Source of the DNA: DASPJR01 sp035628505
Lineage (GTDB): Bacteria; Planctomycetota; SZUA-567; H5-PLA8
DNA length: 42,363 bases
NCBI GenBank assembly: GCA_035628505.1
Contig: DASPJR010000211.1
Span: forward strand, 1-42,363
Reading direction: 5' to 3'
Shown here: one piece after another, positions 7,285 to 15,035 of the stretch
How positions within the stretch are numbered: position 1 is the stretch's first letter
Layout: every line of letters starts with the position of its first letter
Made by a program: the position numbers and the translations under genes
The notes under the pieces: generated by a model
What the model saw: the letters and a program-made list of their open reading frames with translations, nothing else
Database searches by the model: none
What the model was told of the DNA's origin: nothing

Positions 7285-7787
7285 ACCTTCGCCGCTTTCC
7301 TGGACGCCTTTTTGCTGCCAGCGGGTTTACGGCTGCGTCGCGGGACCGCCAGGATTTCTTTCATGTAGGCAACGTATTTTTCCATCGGCATGCGCGCGGC
7401 CAGTTTACCGACCGTATGCAGCGGAATGTCATCAAGTGATTTGAATCGAATGCAGCACTTGCCCATATCCAGCTTTTTGCCGGCCTTCTTGAATTCCTCG
7501 GCCAGCCAGCTGTCCTTATTTTCAACCGGGTACTCGCACATCGCATACAGCGCGTAGTAATTCTTTTGAGCCGCAAGTGCCATGTAGATCAGCGGCTGCT
7601 TGTTGTACGTGTCAGGATAAACCGCGAGCGGCACTTCGTAAGAGATCATGCCCCAGTTCATCACTTCCTGGTAACCGGCTGGAAGGTCCTTCAGAATAAG
7701 CTTGCGAATCGTAGAGACCACTGCCGCTCGCTCTGCAGGAAGTTCCTTTAAATAGGCATCCACCGTCTTTGCTTTGCTTGAAGCCAT
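7281..7787 (-). CDS. DUF1801 (YdhG-like) family protein
   Basis: A 168-residue protein of the DUF1801 group. The pattern includes VDAYLKELPAERAAVVSTIR (residues 9-28), the conserved MNWGMISYEVP (about 44-54), and a region beginning PLIYMALAAQKNYYALY. The C-terminal 20 residues are Lys/Arg/Ser/Ala-rich (RRSRKPAGSKKASRKAA), a tail common on DNA- or RNA-associated bacterial proteins. The family fold is the YdhG-like alpha/beta domain; function is not established. The ATG at 7787 is preferred because GGAGGAG lies immediately upstream. The last four bases overlap the stop of the convergent DUF4254 gene. Confidence 0.85.
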   Translation of the reverse strand: MASSKAKTVDAYLKELPAERAAVVSTIRKLILKDLPAGYQEVMNWGMISYEVPLAVYPDTYNKQPLIYMALAAQKNYYALYAMCEYPVENKDSWLAEEFKKAGKKLDMGKCCIRFKSLDDIPLHTVGKLAARMPMEKYVAYMKEILAVPRRSRKPAGSKKASRKAAKV

Positions 7788-7876
7788 AGCTCCTCCGCTG
7801 TTTGCGTGTTGTTCTCGTATACACCTCAGGTTCATCGTTCATTGCGTCAAAGCCGCGTAGGCGCTAAAACATCGCC

Positions 7877-9352
7877 ATGTTTCTGCGTCATCTCGTAATC
7901 GTACTCGCCGCGACCTGCTGCGCCCGCTTCGCATTTGCCGGCCAGCCGGAAGCGCCGGATGCGCCGCTGGTCACCGTCGATGAGTCGCGCGTGTACCGCA
8001 CGGTGAACGATGATGTAATCACCGGAAAAGAGATCCTCGATCTATTGCTCGAAGAGAAGTGGGACTCTCACGTTCAGAACTTTGTCGACAACCAGCTGGG
8101 CATTGACGAAGTCCAGGCTGCCAGGCTCGATATTCCGGAGACCGCCGTTGAAGATGAGTTCAACGCGCTGCTGAAGTATTACGCGGATAAATTGCGCCTC
8201 AACCCAGGTGAGCTCAAGCCCGACATTCTTGCCAAGCAGATCGGCCTCGCCGGCGGCGTTTCGGCGCTGCGGCGGCAGGTGAAAGTCAGTCTCGGGCTGC
8301 TGCGCCTCTTTCAAAAAGAAGGCAAGCTGCCGGCGGACGCGCATATCTGGGAGCGGCGCTATAAGGAACTGGTTTCGGAGCGGCTGGACAAGGTTGCCAA
8401 GCAGAAAGGCGTCGAGCGTGACGTCAAGAAGCTCGGCGCCGGAGTGGCCGTGCGCATCGGTTTCCGCGATTACACGCGCGATGATATCCGGCAGTTCGCC
8501 GCGGATTCGGCTGCGCAGGTCACTTCGAATGAACTCCGGGGCAAAATTGAAATCCTGACGTTTGAGAAACTTGCCTCGCGCCAGCTGCGCGAAAAAAGCA
8601 TGGAGCTGAAAGATGACGACCTGCATTTTCACTTCAGCTATCTGTGCCGCAAGATGGAAGCGGAGACCGGCGTGCCCGGCCGCATCGCCATGAACCAGCA
8701 GCTTTCGCAGCAGAACATGACGCCCGAGCAGTTCCTGCGCGATCGGCGCGTGCGCGCGGACGCAATGGTGACGCTGCTGGCCAAGACGCCGATCCGGGCT
8801 GCGCAGATCAAGGCCGAGTTCGAAGCACATCCGGAACGGTACAAGCGCAGCGAGAACCTGGTCGCGCACATTCTCATCAAGGTGCTCGATCCTGACGGAC
8901 GTCCGTATACCGCGCGCTGGAAAGCCCCCGGCTTTAACGCGGTGAACAATTTCGTGGCGAAAAAGCGCGAAGAGCAGTTCGCCGCCTTCAAGCCACGCAT
9001 CGAAGCCCTTATGGCCGAGGCAAAAAAGGACTTCGAAGCCACAGCGAACAAGCATTCCGAAGACATCGGCACCAATCGCATTGGCGGAAAGATCGGACGC
9101 ATCGGAAAAGAGACGCTGCTGCTGCCGCCGTGCGATGATTACGTGCGCGACGCCGCAATGAAGCTCAAGCCTGGCGAAATGTCGGAGCCGATCCGCAGCG
9201 ACTATGGCTGGCACCTGGTGAAGTGTCTTGAGAAGCAGGATGTGACGTTCGACGAGGCTGCCGAGCGTGTGTACGTGAACCTGATCGCCGAAGCCAAACA
9301 GAAGATCACCGAATCGCTGCTTAAGAACGCAAAGATTGAAGACAAGTTCTAA
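7877..9352 (+). CDS. Exported parvulin-type peptidyl-prolyl isomerase (SurA/PrsA-like)
   Basis: A 491-residue secreted folding factor. Residues 1-21 are a Sec signal peptide ending AFAG. Two poorly conserved helical chaperone segments follow (about 25-325). A parvulin domain lies at about 327-458, recognised from ENLVAHILIKV, a KHSEDIGTNRIGGKIGRI block and the closing GYGWH-like SDYGWHLVKC. It should catalyse proline cis-trans isomerisation and/or hold unfolded envelope proteins. A 60-residue lysine-rich insertion sits between the first and second parvulin strands. The gene has no clear Shine-Dalgarno and stands alone. The many large exported proteins in this window are plausible clients, but that is inference. 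Confidence 0.88.
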   Translation: MFLRHLVIVLAATCCARFAFAGQPEAPDAPLVTVDESRVYRTVNDDVITGKEILDLLLEEKWDSHVQNFVDNQLGIDEVQAARLDIPETAVEDEFNALLKYYADKLRLNPGELKPDILAKQIGLAGGVSALRRQVKVSLGLLRLFQKEGKLPADAHIWERRYKELVSERLDKVAKQKGVERDVKKLGAGVAVRIGFRDYTRDDIRQFAADSAAQVTSNELRGKIEILTFEKLASRQLREKSMELKDDDLHFHFSYLCRKMEAETGVPGRIAMNQQLSQQNMTPEQFLRDRRVRADAMVTLLAKTPIRAAQIKAEFEAHPERYKRSENLVAHILIKVLDPDGRPYTARWKAPGFNAVNNFVAKKREEQFAAFKPRIEALMAEAKKDFEATANKHSEDIGTNRIGGKIGRIGKETLLLPPCDDYVRDAAMKLKPGEMSEPIRSDYGWHLVKCLEKQDVTFDEAAERVYVNLIAEAKQKITESLLKNAKIEDKF

Positions 9353-9359
9353 ACAACGG

Positions 9360-9511
9360 AACACGACTTTAACACAAGAGACGCAGAGGACACGAAGAAC
9401 GCAGAGAACAGCTTTTTGGAAAGCAATGAAGTCGATGCCTGTCACTTGTTTATCAAGAATCTGTTCTCTGTGTCCTCCGTGATCTCCGTGACTCTGTGTT
9501 GAAGTCGTGTT
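9360..9511. repeat. Inverted-repeat element related to the one at 61-369
   Basis: The left arm (9360-9411: AACACGACTTTAACACAAG, then GACGCAGAGGACACG) is matched by the right arm (9461-9511) read on the other strand (AACACGACTTCAACACAGAG, then ...GGACACAGAGAACAG). The arms are about 50 bases each, with a 49-base centre. The right-arm end CTGTGTTGAAGTCGTGTT resembles CTGCGTTGAAGTAGTTAC of the element near base 369. It fills most of the gap between the isomerase and dUTPase genes. Confidence 0.75.
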
Positions 9512-9537
9512 AAAAAACCACTGACGAAAGGAAAGTC

Positions 9538-9990
9538 ATGCCCGAAGCCGACAAGCTCAAAGATATTTTCCAGCTGCAGAGCGAGTTGAACGATGGAATT
9601 TTCAAGAAACAGGATCTTCGCGACCGCGATGGAAACGTGCTGACGATGGCCGCCATTCGCACTGCCCTCGAAAAAGGTGAACTCGGGCCCAACGGCCTGC
9701 CCAACACGTGGCTGCGCAATTACCTGAAGGCGCTGCAGTCTGAAGCGACTGAGGTCGAAGAAGAGCTTCTCTGGAAATGGTGGAGCAAAGACAAGATTGA
9801 TATGCAGAACATCCGCGTTGAGATTGTCGACCTGATGCATTTTCTCACAAGTCTCGCGCTCGTTGCCGGCCTGACGGCCGACGAGTTCCACCGCCTCTAC
9901 ACCGCCAAGCACCGCGTCAACCAGGAGCGGCAGGAGAAAGGCTATTCGAAAGACACGAAGGACGAGAGCGACAACAAGAGCATCGTCTGA
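9538..9990 (+). CDS. All-alpha dUTPase/MazG-like nucleotide pyrophosphohydrolase
   Basis: A 150-residue protein of the all-alpha NTP pyrophosphatase superfamily, closest in pattern to dimeric dUTPases that cleave dUTP to dUMP and keep uracil out of DNA. The magnesium site is made by LQSEATEVEEELLWKWW (E69, E72, E75/E76, about 66-82) and EIVDLMHF (E95, D98). LQSELND at 13-19 and the C-terminal KHRVNQERQEKGY (124-136) are typical of the dimeric dUTPase branch. The ATG has AAAGGA at a good distance. The stop overlaps the next start (TGATG), so the membrane-protein gene is probably translated by re-initiation. Substrate could be another nucleotide; MazG-type and dUTPase-type members look alike at this resolution. 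Confidence 0.82.
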   Translation: MPEADKLKDIFQLQSELNDGIFKKQDLRDRDGNVLTMAAIRTALEKGELGPNGLPNTWLRNYLKALQSEATEVEEELLWKWWSKDKIDMQNIRVEIVDLMHFLTSLALVAGLTADEFHRLYTAKHRVNQERQEKGYSKDTKDESDNKSIV

Positions 9991-10442
9991 TGAGATCGGA
10001 TTCAACCTCAGCCGTTTTTGAGTTCGCCGTTGTGTTTGCGGCAATCGGGGGAGCGGGTTTTGGAATTCTCGGGTTGATCACGCTGCTGGTATACCGTCGC
10101 GCAAAATCCGCCATCGATGATCCGGAACTGCCTCGGCGGATACAGCATTTTCGGGACGGATCGAACCTGCTCGCTTTAATGTGCATCGTTCAAGCCGGCA
10201 TCCTGGCGCTTCCGCTCTTTTATCGCTCGCCGCCGGATGTTCCTCGCTATCTTGCCGAGCCCGCCATTATGGGCAGTGCTACACTCTGCGTCGTGTGGGT
10301 CTGGGCCTGGTCGCTGCTGCATCGCGCGCGCCAGGAAGGGTGGTGCGCTGCGATGACATTCTGGCGGCGTCTTGGTGTTTGCGCCCCTGGAGTGGTTTTT
10401 ATCTTCGCAGTAGTGGCGTACGTAATCAAAGGGGTGCGTTAA
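9990..10442 (+). CDS. Four-helix integral membrane protein, unknown function
   Basis: A 150-residue protein with four predicted membrane helices at about 10-35, 58-76, 91-112 and 125-146. The loop after helix 1 is basic (YRRAKSAID) and so probably cytoplasmic. No family is recognised and no conserved polar motif stands out. Its ATG overlaps the dUTPase stop by one base (TGATG), implying translational coupling and a two-gene operon. The functional link to nucleotide clean-up is unclear and could simply be co-transcription. Confidence 0.7.
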   Translation: MRSDSTSAVFEFAVVFAAIGGAGFGILGLITLLVYRRAKSAIDDPELPRRIQHFRDGSNLLALMCIVQAGILALPLFYRSPPDVPRYLAEPAIMGSATLCVVWVWAWSLLHRARQEGWCAAMTFWRRLGVCAPGVVFIFAVVAYVIKGVR

Positions 10443-10504
10443 AGGTAGCGATTCATTTGCTGAATGGCGTCACACGGGAGTCGCTAAGCAAAGAAGCGTC
10501 CGGC

Positions 10505-10520
10505 GTGTTCTCGCGAACAC
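10505..10520 (+). promoter_or_regulatory. Perfect inverted repeat GTGTTC-N4-GAACAC before the transporter gene
   Basis: GTGTTC (10505-10510), TCGC, GAACAC (10515-10520): a 16-base dyad ending 24 bases before the transporter start, just above a TACGAT (10533-10538) that could be a -10. This is where a repressor operator would lie. The half-site order (GTTC first) is the reverse of the GAAC-N4-GTTC type of LexA box. Confidence 0.4.
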
Positions 10521-10544
10521 TGCCATTCCTGTTACGATATTCCA

Positions 10545-11432
10545 GTGATCCTCACGCCTTTTCTGCTCCTGCCCTTGCTTGCGGCGATTCTGTATGTCTG
10601 CGCGGTGCTCATGATCAAGCGCGCCGTCGATGCAAACATTGACACGTGGCGAACATCTTTCGTCTGCAACATCATTACTGCGCTGACCTATGCTCCTCTT
10701 CTGGTGCTGGGCGGCACGTTCCACGCTGAACTGCTTTGGCAGCCGGCGGCGGCGGGAGTACTGCTCATCGCCGGACAGTTTCTGACGTTTCGCTCGGTAG
10801 AAGGAGGCCATGTTTCGGTCGCGACGCCGATGCTGAGCTTGAAAGTTGTCCTGGTTGCGCTCTTCACATCACTATTTTTGTCGCAGCAGGTTCTCCCACG
10901 GCAATGGGTGGCGGCAGTTCTCAGCACGTTCGCGATTATGCTGCTAAACCGCCGTGGCAGCGCCGGGCAGGTTGAATCCGCCGGAACCGGGCGAACAATC
11001 CTGTACTCCGGCCTGGCAGCGATGGCGTTCGCCATGTTCGACGTGCTCGTGCAAAAGTGGTCGCCGCTCTGGGGCGCGGGTTATTTCCTTCCAGTGATGC
11101 TCCTTTTCAGTGCGCTGCTCTCATTCCTGATGATCCCGCGCTTCACGGCGCCGCTTAATGAGATCCCCGGTCCGGCGTGGCCGTGGCTGACGGTTGGAAG
11201 TTTTCTGATGGGCCTGCAGTCGGTCCTGTTTGTGACGGCGATTGCCATCTACGGAAACGGTACGGCGGCCAACGTGGTCTACAGTTCACGCGGCCTCTGG
11301 AGCGTCATCATGGTCTGGGCCGTCGGGCACTGGTTTGCCAACCGGGAAAGCCACGTGAGCCCGGACGTTTTCCGGGGACGCGTCATGGGCGCGGTGTGCA
11401 TGACAGTCGCCGTGGCCCTCGTTTTCGTGTAA
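10545..11432 (+). CDS. DMT-superfamily (EamA-like) transporter
   Basis: A 295-residue integral membrane protein with about ten hydrophobic helices, the length and layout of drug/metabolite transporters made of two five-helix EamA repeats. Recognisable features are the first-repeat segment around SVEGGHVSVATPMLSLKVV (89-107) and the matching second-repeat segment around NVVYSSRGLWSVIMVW. Substrates of this family include amino acids, sugars and other small metabolites; none can be assigned here. The start is taken as the GTG at 10545, which places the first helix complete, but no Shine-Dalgarno precedes it. A TACGAT only six bases upstream raises the possibility of a leaderless mRNA. It converges on the large secreted protein gene at 11502. 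Confidence 0.82.
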   Translation: MILTPFLLLPLLAAILYVCAVLMIKRAVDANIDTWRTSFVCNIITALTYAPLLVLGGTFHAELLWQPAAAGVLLIAGQFLTFRSVEGGHVSVATPMLSLKVVLVALFTSLFLSQQVLPRQWVAAVLSTFAIMLLNRRGSAGQVESAGTGRTILYSGLAAMAFAMFDVLVQKWSPLWGAGYFLPVMLLFSALLSFLMIPRFTAPLNEIPGPAWPWLTVGSFLMGLQSVLFVTAIAIYGNGTAANVVYSSRGLWSVIMVWAVGHWFANRESHVSPDVFRGRVMGAVCMTVAVALVFV

Positions 11433-11501
11433 ACAGCCGAGAACACGATCTTCTCGCGCCGAGTTATCTCGTTCAAAGATAATGCAGCGCCATTGCCGCG
11501 C

Positions 11502-14285
11502 TTATTTGAACTCAACAATTCGCACGCCGCCGGCGGGCACAGTCAGCTCCAGACTTGATCCCTCGCCGTCCGCTTTAAGCTCGAGCTTTTCTTCGGGAAA
11601 GAGCCAGTCGGCAGCGCTGCTGGAGCGTGCCACCGTTTTGATCGTGATGCGGCGATTCTCGCGAAAATCGGTGGGGGTAATGCCGTGCTGCGGCTTGGCC
11701 TGGCCAGCGGGATTCAGCAGCGTGACGACCCAGCCCGTCGCATTTCTGTTCACCATCCATTCAACGTCGCCGAAGACTTCGACGGGCATCAGCTCGCGCG
11801 TGACGTGCGACAGCAGCAGCGGCAGAGCGGGCACGGCCACGCGATCAATGCCCAGTCCTTTGGGCACAGAAAGGAAAATGAGGCGGCCTTTGCCGCGGTC
11901 GAACGCGCTGCAGAACGAATTGGTGGTGTCTTTGGGCGGCTCGAAGTTGGGAACCGGTTTCACTCCGGGAAGGGCGACTGCCAGTGCGCGGCCATCTTTG
12001 ACAGGTTTGAAGCGGAAGCGCGGCGAGACAACGGGCGTGCCGGGCAGCTGCCACGCGAAGAAATCAGCCTCGGCCGTCTGGCCAAGCTCGGGAAGTTTCA
12101 GCGCAGCCACGCCGGGCCCGCTGAGCTGCTCATCGGCAACAACGAGCGTTCCGCCGTTCTCAACGTACTGCGCCAGACGCTTGCCTTCCTCAAGAGTCAG
12201 CTCAATTTCACCTGCGGCGATGACAACAGGGTAGGTGTCGATGGTTTTCCAGCGCTGGACATCGGGCGTCGCGTAGATGACATCAAAAATATCGCCGTAC
12301 ACGCCCGGGACGTAAACCTCATTGGTCGCCGTAATCGGTTCCATCGTTTTTGGGCCGATCGGATGGTACGCAGTAAAGAAATATTCGCGAAGCATCTGCT
12401 CATGCGCGCCATAAAGGGTCAGATCGGGCCGGCGTGCCATGTTGCCAAACGCATGCGGCTCAAAAGGGGAGGGCTCCCAGCCGTGCGCGTAATCGAGCAG
12501 GAACGCCACAGGCGTGAACGGCGCGCCGCGATCCTTGGATTTGTCCTGCGTCACGCGCAGAAACCGGTCGACGAGGTTGCCCTTCGGAGAAAGCTGAAGT
12601 TCTTTTAGGCCGGCCGCGGCAGTGCCGCCGGGGATCCAGAATTCGTCAAAGCCCTGTTCGTGATAGAACATCGATGCGCCGCACATGTACTGATACCAGA
12701 TGTCCATCTTGTACCAGGTCATGCCCGCGCCGGAAAAAACGCCGTAGTAATTGTCGAGAATGTGGCGCGGACGCGTGTAGCTCTGTGCATCGCTGAAGAT
12801 CGTGGATGCGTCGCCAAAGTTGCAGGATCGGTAGGTCGCCGTCATTCCTCCGAACTGCCGCGCCGCGCCGCGCAGGAAAGCCATGCGCATCGAGAGCAGC
12901 CCGATCGTCATCGCCGAGGATTCATAGCCGACCGTGCGCGCGCCCCACTGGTAGCAGAGCGGCGCAAAGGCCGGCATGCCGACGGATTTGCACGGAATCA
13001 CTTCGCGGTAAGCGTCCGGCCAATCCTGGCCGAAGATCTTCTGGTACTTCGCGGAATTTGCGGCGAGCGCCACTTTCGTCAGCGCGGCCGCGAGATCACG
13101 CCGTGTCTTCGCGTTCTGCGTTTCGGCGGCGAGCGCATTCTGGTCCATGTCGAAGTAGCCCAGATTTTCTCCCGAGATATTGCCCACGTAGCGCTCGCGA
13201 TACTTTAGGAAGTTCTCGCGCGCACCAGGCGGAAGCTGCTCCGGCGCGGCGTAGTTCATCATCATCGCCCACGGCCGCTCGGGATTGGCGTCAAGCCAGC
13301 GCGTGAAATCGCCCGCGTTTTTGCTCTGCTTTGCATCCTTCGCGTCGGTGGCGAGAATTTTAGGTCCGGCGCCATGGAAAGTCGGAACGATGCGCGGATC
13401 TGAGAAGATCGGAACATCCTTTGAGGCTGCGTACTTTTTCTCAAACGCGGCGAGCGCATCGGCATCGCGCAGATGGTACGGCACGGGCACCCGCTGCGGA
13501 TCCTCGCCGGCCCATTTCACCTGGTCCATGTTCCACAGGTAGAGAAAGCCTTTGTCGCGGAACGTCCGCGGCTGCCATTCAGGCGGAAGTGAAAACTGCC
13601 CAGTGCGGCGCGCGAGCGGCTCAAGCTTGGTTGTGCGGGCGGCGCGCACCTTTTCAAGCATGTCCCAGGTCGCATGCGACGGCCGTTCTTTGATCAGCGG
13701 GCGGTAAGCGGCATCGGTGGTCAGGACGATGCAATCGATCTGCCTGCAGCCTTTTTCTTGAAAAGCCGAGAGCAGCTCAAGCTTCGCCGGACCCTTGCTG
13801 AGCGCCGTTTTGTGTCCTTCCCAGCCAAACGCCCAGTTCCAATACAGTTTCAGCTCATTGTCTTCCTCGATCACCGGCTTCGTGCCGTAGGTCAGGAGTG
13901 CGGGCTCTCCTTTATCAGGCGTGAGGCGCAGCTGAAAACGGCTGCTGCAGCCGCGGTTGTCGCGGAAGCGGATCCACACGTGGTAGGTGCCGTTTACCGG
14001 GATTTCGACGGTCGCATGCGCGACGGCCTTATCGTCTTCCGCGCCGCACGCGATAGACATGAAATTGCTCTCGCCGCCTTGAGTCCACTCCGAAGCCCAG
14101 CCGGGGCCCGAGATGCCCCAATGTCCATTCGTGACGGGCTTCGGGCCCATCGGCCAGCAATAGCCCTTCACGCCAGCAAAGTGCTCGGCTTCGATCCAGA
14201 CTGTTTCGTGTTCGGCATACGCCAGGCGCGTCAAAAGGCTCAGCAATGACAACAAGATTGCTTTTTTGAGTAGATAACGCGGCAT
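11502..14285 (-). CDS. Large secreted protein: CBM-like N-terminus, barrel-like core, GATase-like domain
   Basis: A 927-residue exported protein. Residues 1-24 are a signal peptide ending AYA. Residues 28-190 look like a carbohydrate-binding jelly roll (WIEAEHFAGVKG near 30, then TYHVWIRFRDNRG). The middle, about 230-640, has the feel of a TIM-barrel glycosidase core, with ISGENLGYFDMDQ and a number of Trp/Tyr-rich strands, but I cannot assign a GH family or catalytic pair. Residues about 640-760 resemble the GATase-like domain that follows the barrel in GH42-like enzymes (YPVVIAAGEIELTLEEG, then YVENGGTLVVADE). A C-terminal beta domain ends it. GGGAGA lies 10-15 bases before the ATG. The next minus-strand gene is a GH2 glycosidase, which supports a role in polysaccharide breakdown or binding. 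Confidence 0.72.
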   Translation of the reverse strand: MPRYLLKKAILLSLLSLLTRLAYAEHETVWIEAEHFAGVKGYCWPMGPKPVTNGHWGISGPGWASEWTQGGESNFMSIACGAEDDKAVAHATVEIPVNGTYHVWIRFRDNRGCSSRFQLRLTPDKGEPALLTYGTKPVIEEDNELKLYWNWAFGWEGHKTALSKGPAKLELLSAFQEKGCRQIDCIVLTTDAAYRPLIKERPSHATWDMLEKVRAARTTKLEPLARRTGQFSLPPEWQPRTFRDKGFLYLWNMDQVKWAGEDPQRVPVPYHLRDADALAAFEKKYAASKDVPIFSDPRIVPTFHGAGPKILATDAKDAKQSKNAGDFTRWLDANPERPWAMMMNYAAPEQLPPGARENFLKYRERYVGNISGENLGYFDMDQNALAAETQNAKTRRDLAAALTKVALAANSAKYQKIFGQDWPDAYREVIPCKSVGMPAFAPLCYQWGARTVGYESSAMTIGLLSMRMAFLRGAARQFGGMTATYRSCNFGDASTIFSDAQSYTRPRHILDNYYGVFSGAGMTWYKMDIWYQYMCGASMFYHEQGFDEFWIPGGTAAAGLKELQLSPKGNLVDRFLRVTQDKSKDRGAPFTPVAFLLDYAHGWEPSPFEPHAFGNMARRPDLTLYGAHEQMLREYFFTAYHPIGPKTMEPITATNEVYVPGVYGDIFDVIYATPDVQRWKTIDTYPVVIAAGEIELTLEEGKRLAQYVENGGTLVVADEQLSGPGVAALKLPELGQTAEADFFAWQLPGTPVVSPRFRFKPVKDGRALAVALPGVKPVPNFEPPKDTTNSFCSAFDRGKGRLIFLSVPKGLGIDRVAVPALPLLLSHVTRELMPVEVFGDVEWMVNRNATGWVVTLLNPAGQAKPQHGITPTDFRENRRITIKTVARSSSAADWLFPEEKLELKADGEGSSLELTVPAGGVRIVEFK

Positions 14286-14534
14286 AGGTTTCGTTCTCCC
14301 AAATAGACAAGCGTCACTGGAGACTAAAGGCTACCACATTCATGCGACTTTTGTGAAGCGGGCTCTGCGGCGGCGACAAATTCCGAGCGCACCGTGCGAT
14401 AAAGCAGAGCAGACGGCGGAAATGGAGCAATGCCTATGTTTCTGACCAGCAACCCCACCGACAACCTGCCTCGAGAATCGTCGGCTCGCATTGTGCTCGA
14501 CATGATTTTTAAATCCCGATCTCGAAGGAGAGCC

Positions 14535-14966
14535 ATGAGGTTCTGGTTCTGCGAAACCTGCGGCTCGCGTTTGACTGATTCTGATGTTGTCGCAGGCCAC
14601 GCATTCAGAATCGGAGAGTGCTTCTTCTGCAAAAAGTGTTGCGACGATGAATCCGCCTGTGCGTCGCCGAACGGATCGTCAACGTTTATCTCGGCCGCGC
14701 CGCGCCGCACCGCCGCGTTCGTGTCTAAAGACACGCCGAATGCGCCGAAACTGTGTGATAGTCACTCGCGCACAGCAGCCTTGAGAGCCGCGCTTCCGTT
14801 TATTTTCGGCGCATTCGCCTTTGCACTGCTGCTGCTGCTCACGGTCGTCGTTTACGCCCGCAGCATCGGTAAAAACATTTCAGAAGAAATCCCACATACG
14901 GCTGCGGTGGAGAGAGTGCGTGTCACTCCGGAGCCATTTGTGCTGGCCACTGACGCAAAGCCTTAA
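14535..14966 (+). CDS. Zinc-ribbon protein with a single membrane helix
   Basis: A 143-residue protein beginning MRFWFCETCGSRLTDSDV. The N-terminal zinc ribbon uses C6 and C9 with C32 and C35 (FFCKKCC). A polar linker follows, then one membrane helix at about 86-108 and a short exported or luminal tail. Short proteins starting with this FxCETCGxRLT pattern occur, from memory, in planctomycete-like genomes, where the partner is not known. The ATG at 14535 is chosen over two upstream in-frame ATG codons because CGAAGGAG (14523-14530) sits directly before it and the zinc ribbon then starts at residue 6. It lies between two minus-strand glycan-related genes and is convergent with the GH2 gene. 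Confidence 0.72.
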   Translation: MRFWFCETCGSRLTDSDVVAGHAFRIGECFFCKKCCDDESACASPNGSSTFISAAPRRTAAFVSKDTPNAPKLCDSHSRTAALRAALPFIFGAFAFALLLLLTVVVYARSIGKNISEEIPHTAAVERVRVTPEPFVLATDAKP

Positions 14967-15035
14967 GGCGAGCGTTGAATAAAAAAGTACGGCGAAGACA
15001 GAATGGAATGAACGCACCTCAGTCGTGAGTCAATG

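Noticed and set aside
8042..9445. Long open frame on the minus strand across the isomerase gene
   Set aside because: It is the antisense shadow of the plus-strand isomerase. The plus frame has a signal peptide and a parvulin domain; the minus frame is a His/Arg/Leu-rich product with no family pattern and runs into the repeat element.
10505..10520. LexA (SOS) box
   Set aside because: The half-sites are GTTC then GAAC, the reverse of the GAAC-N4-GTTC order, and the downstream gene is a transporter, not a repair gene.
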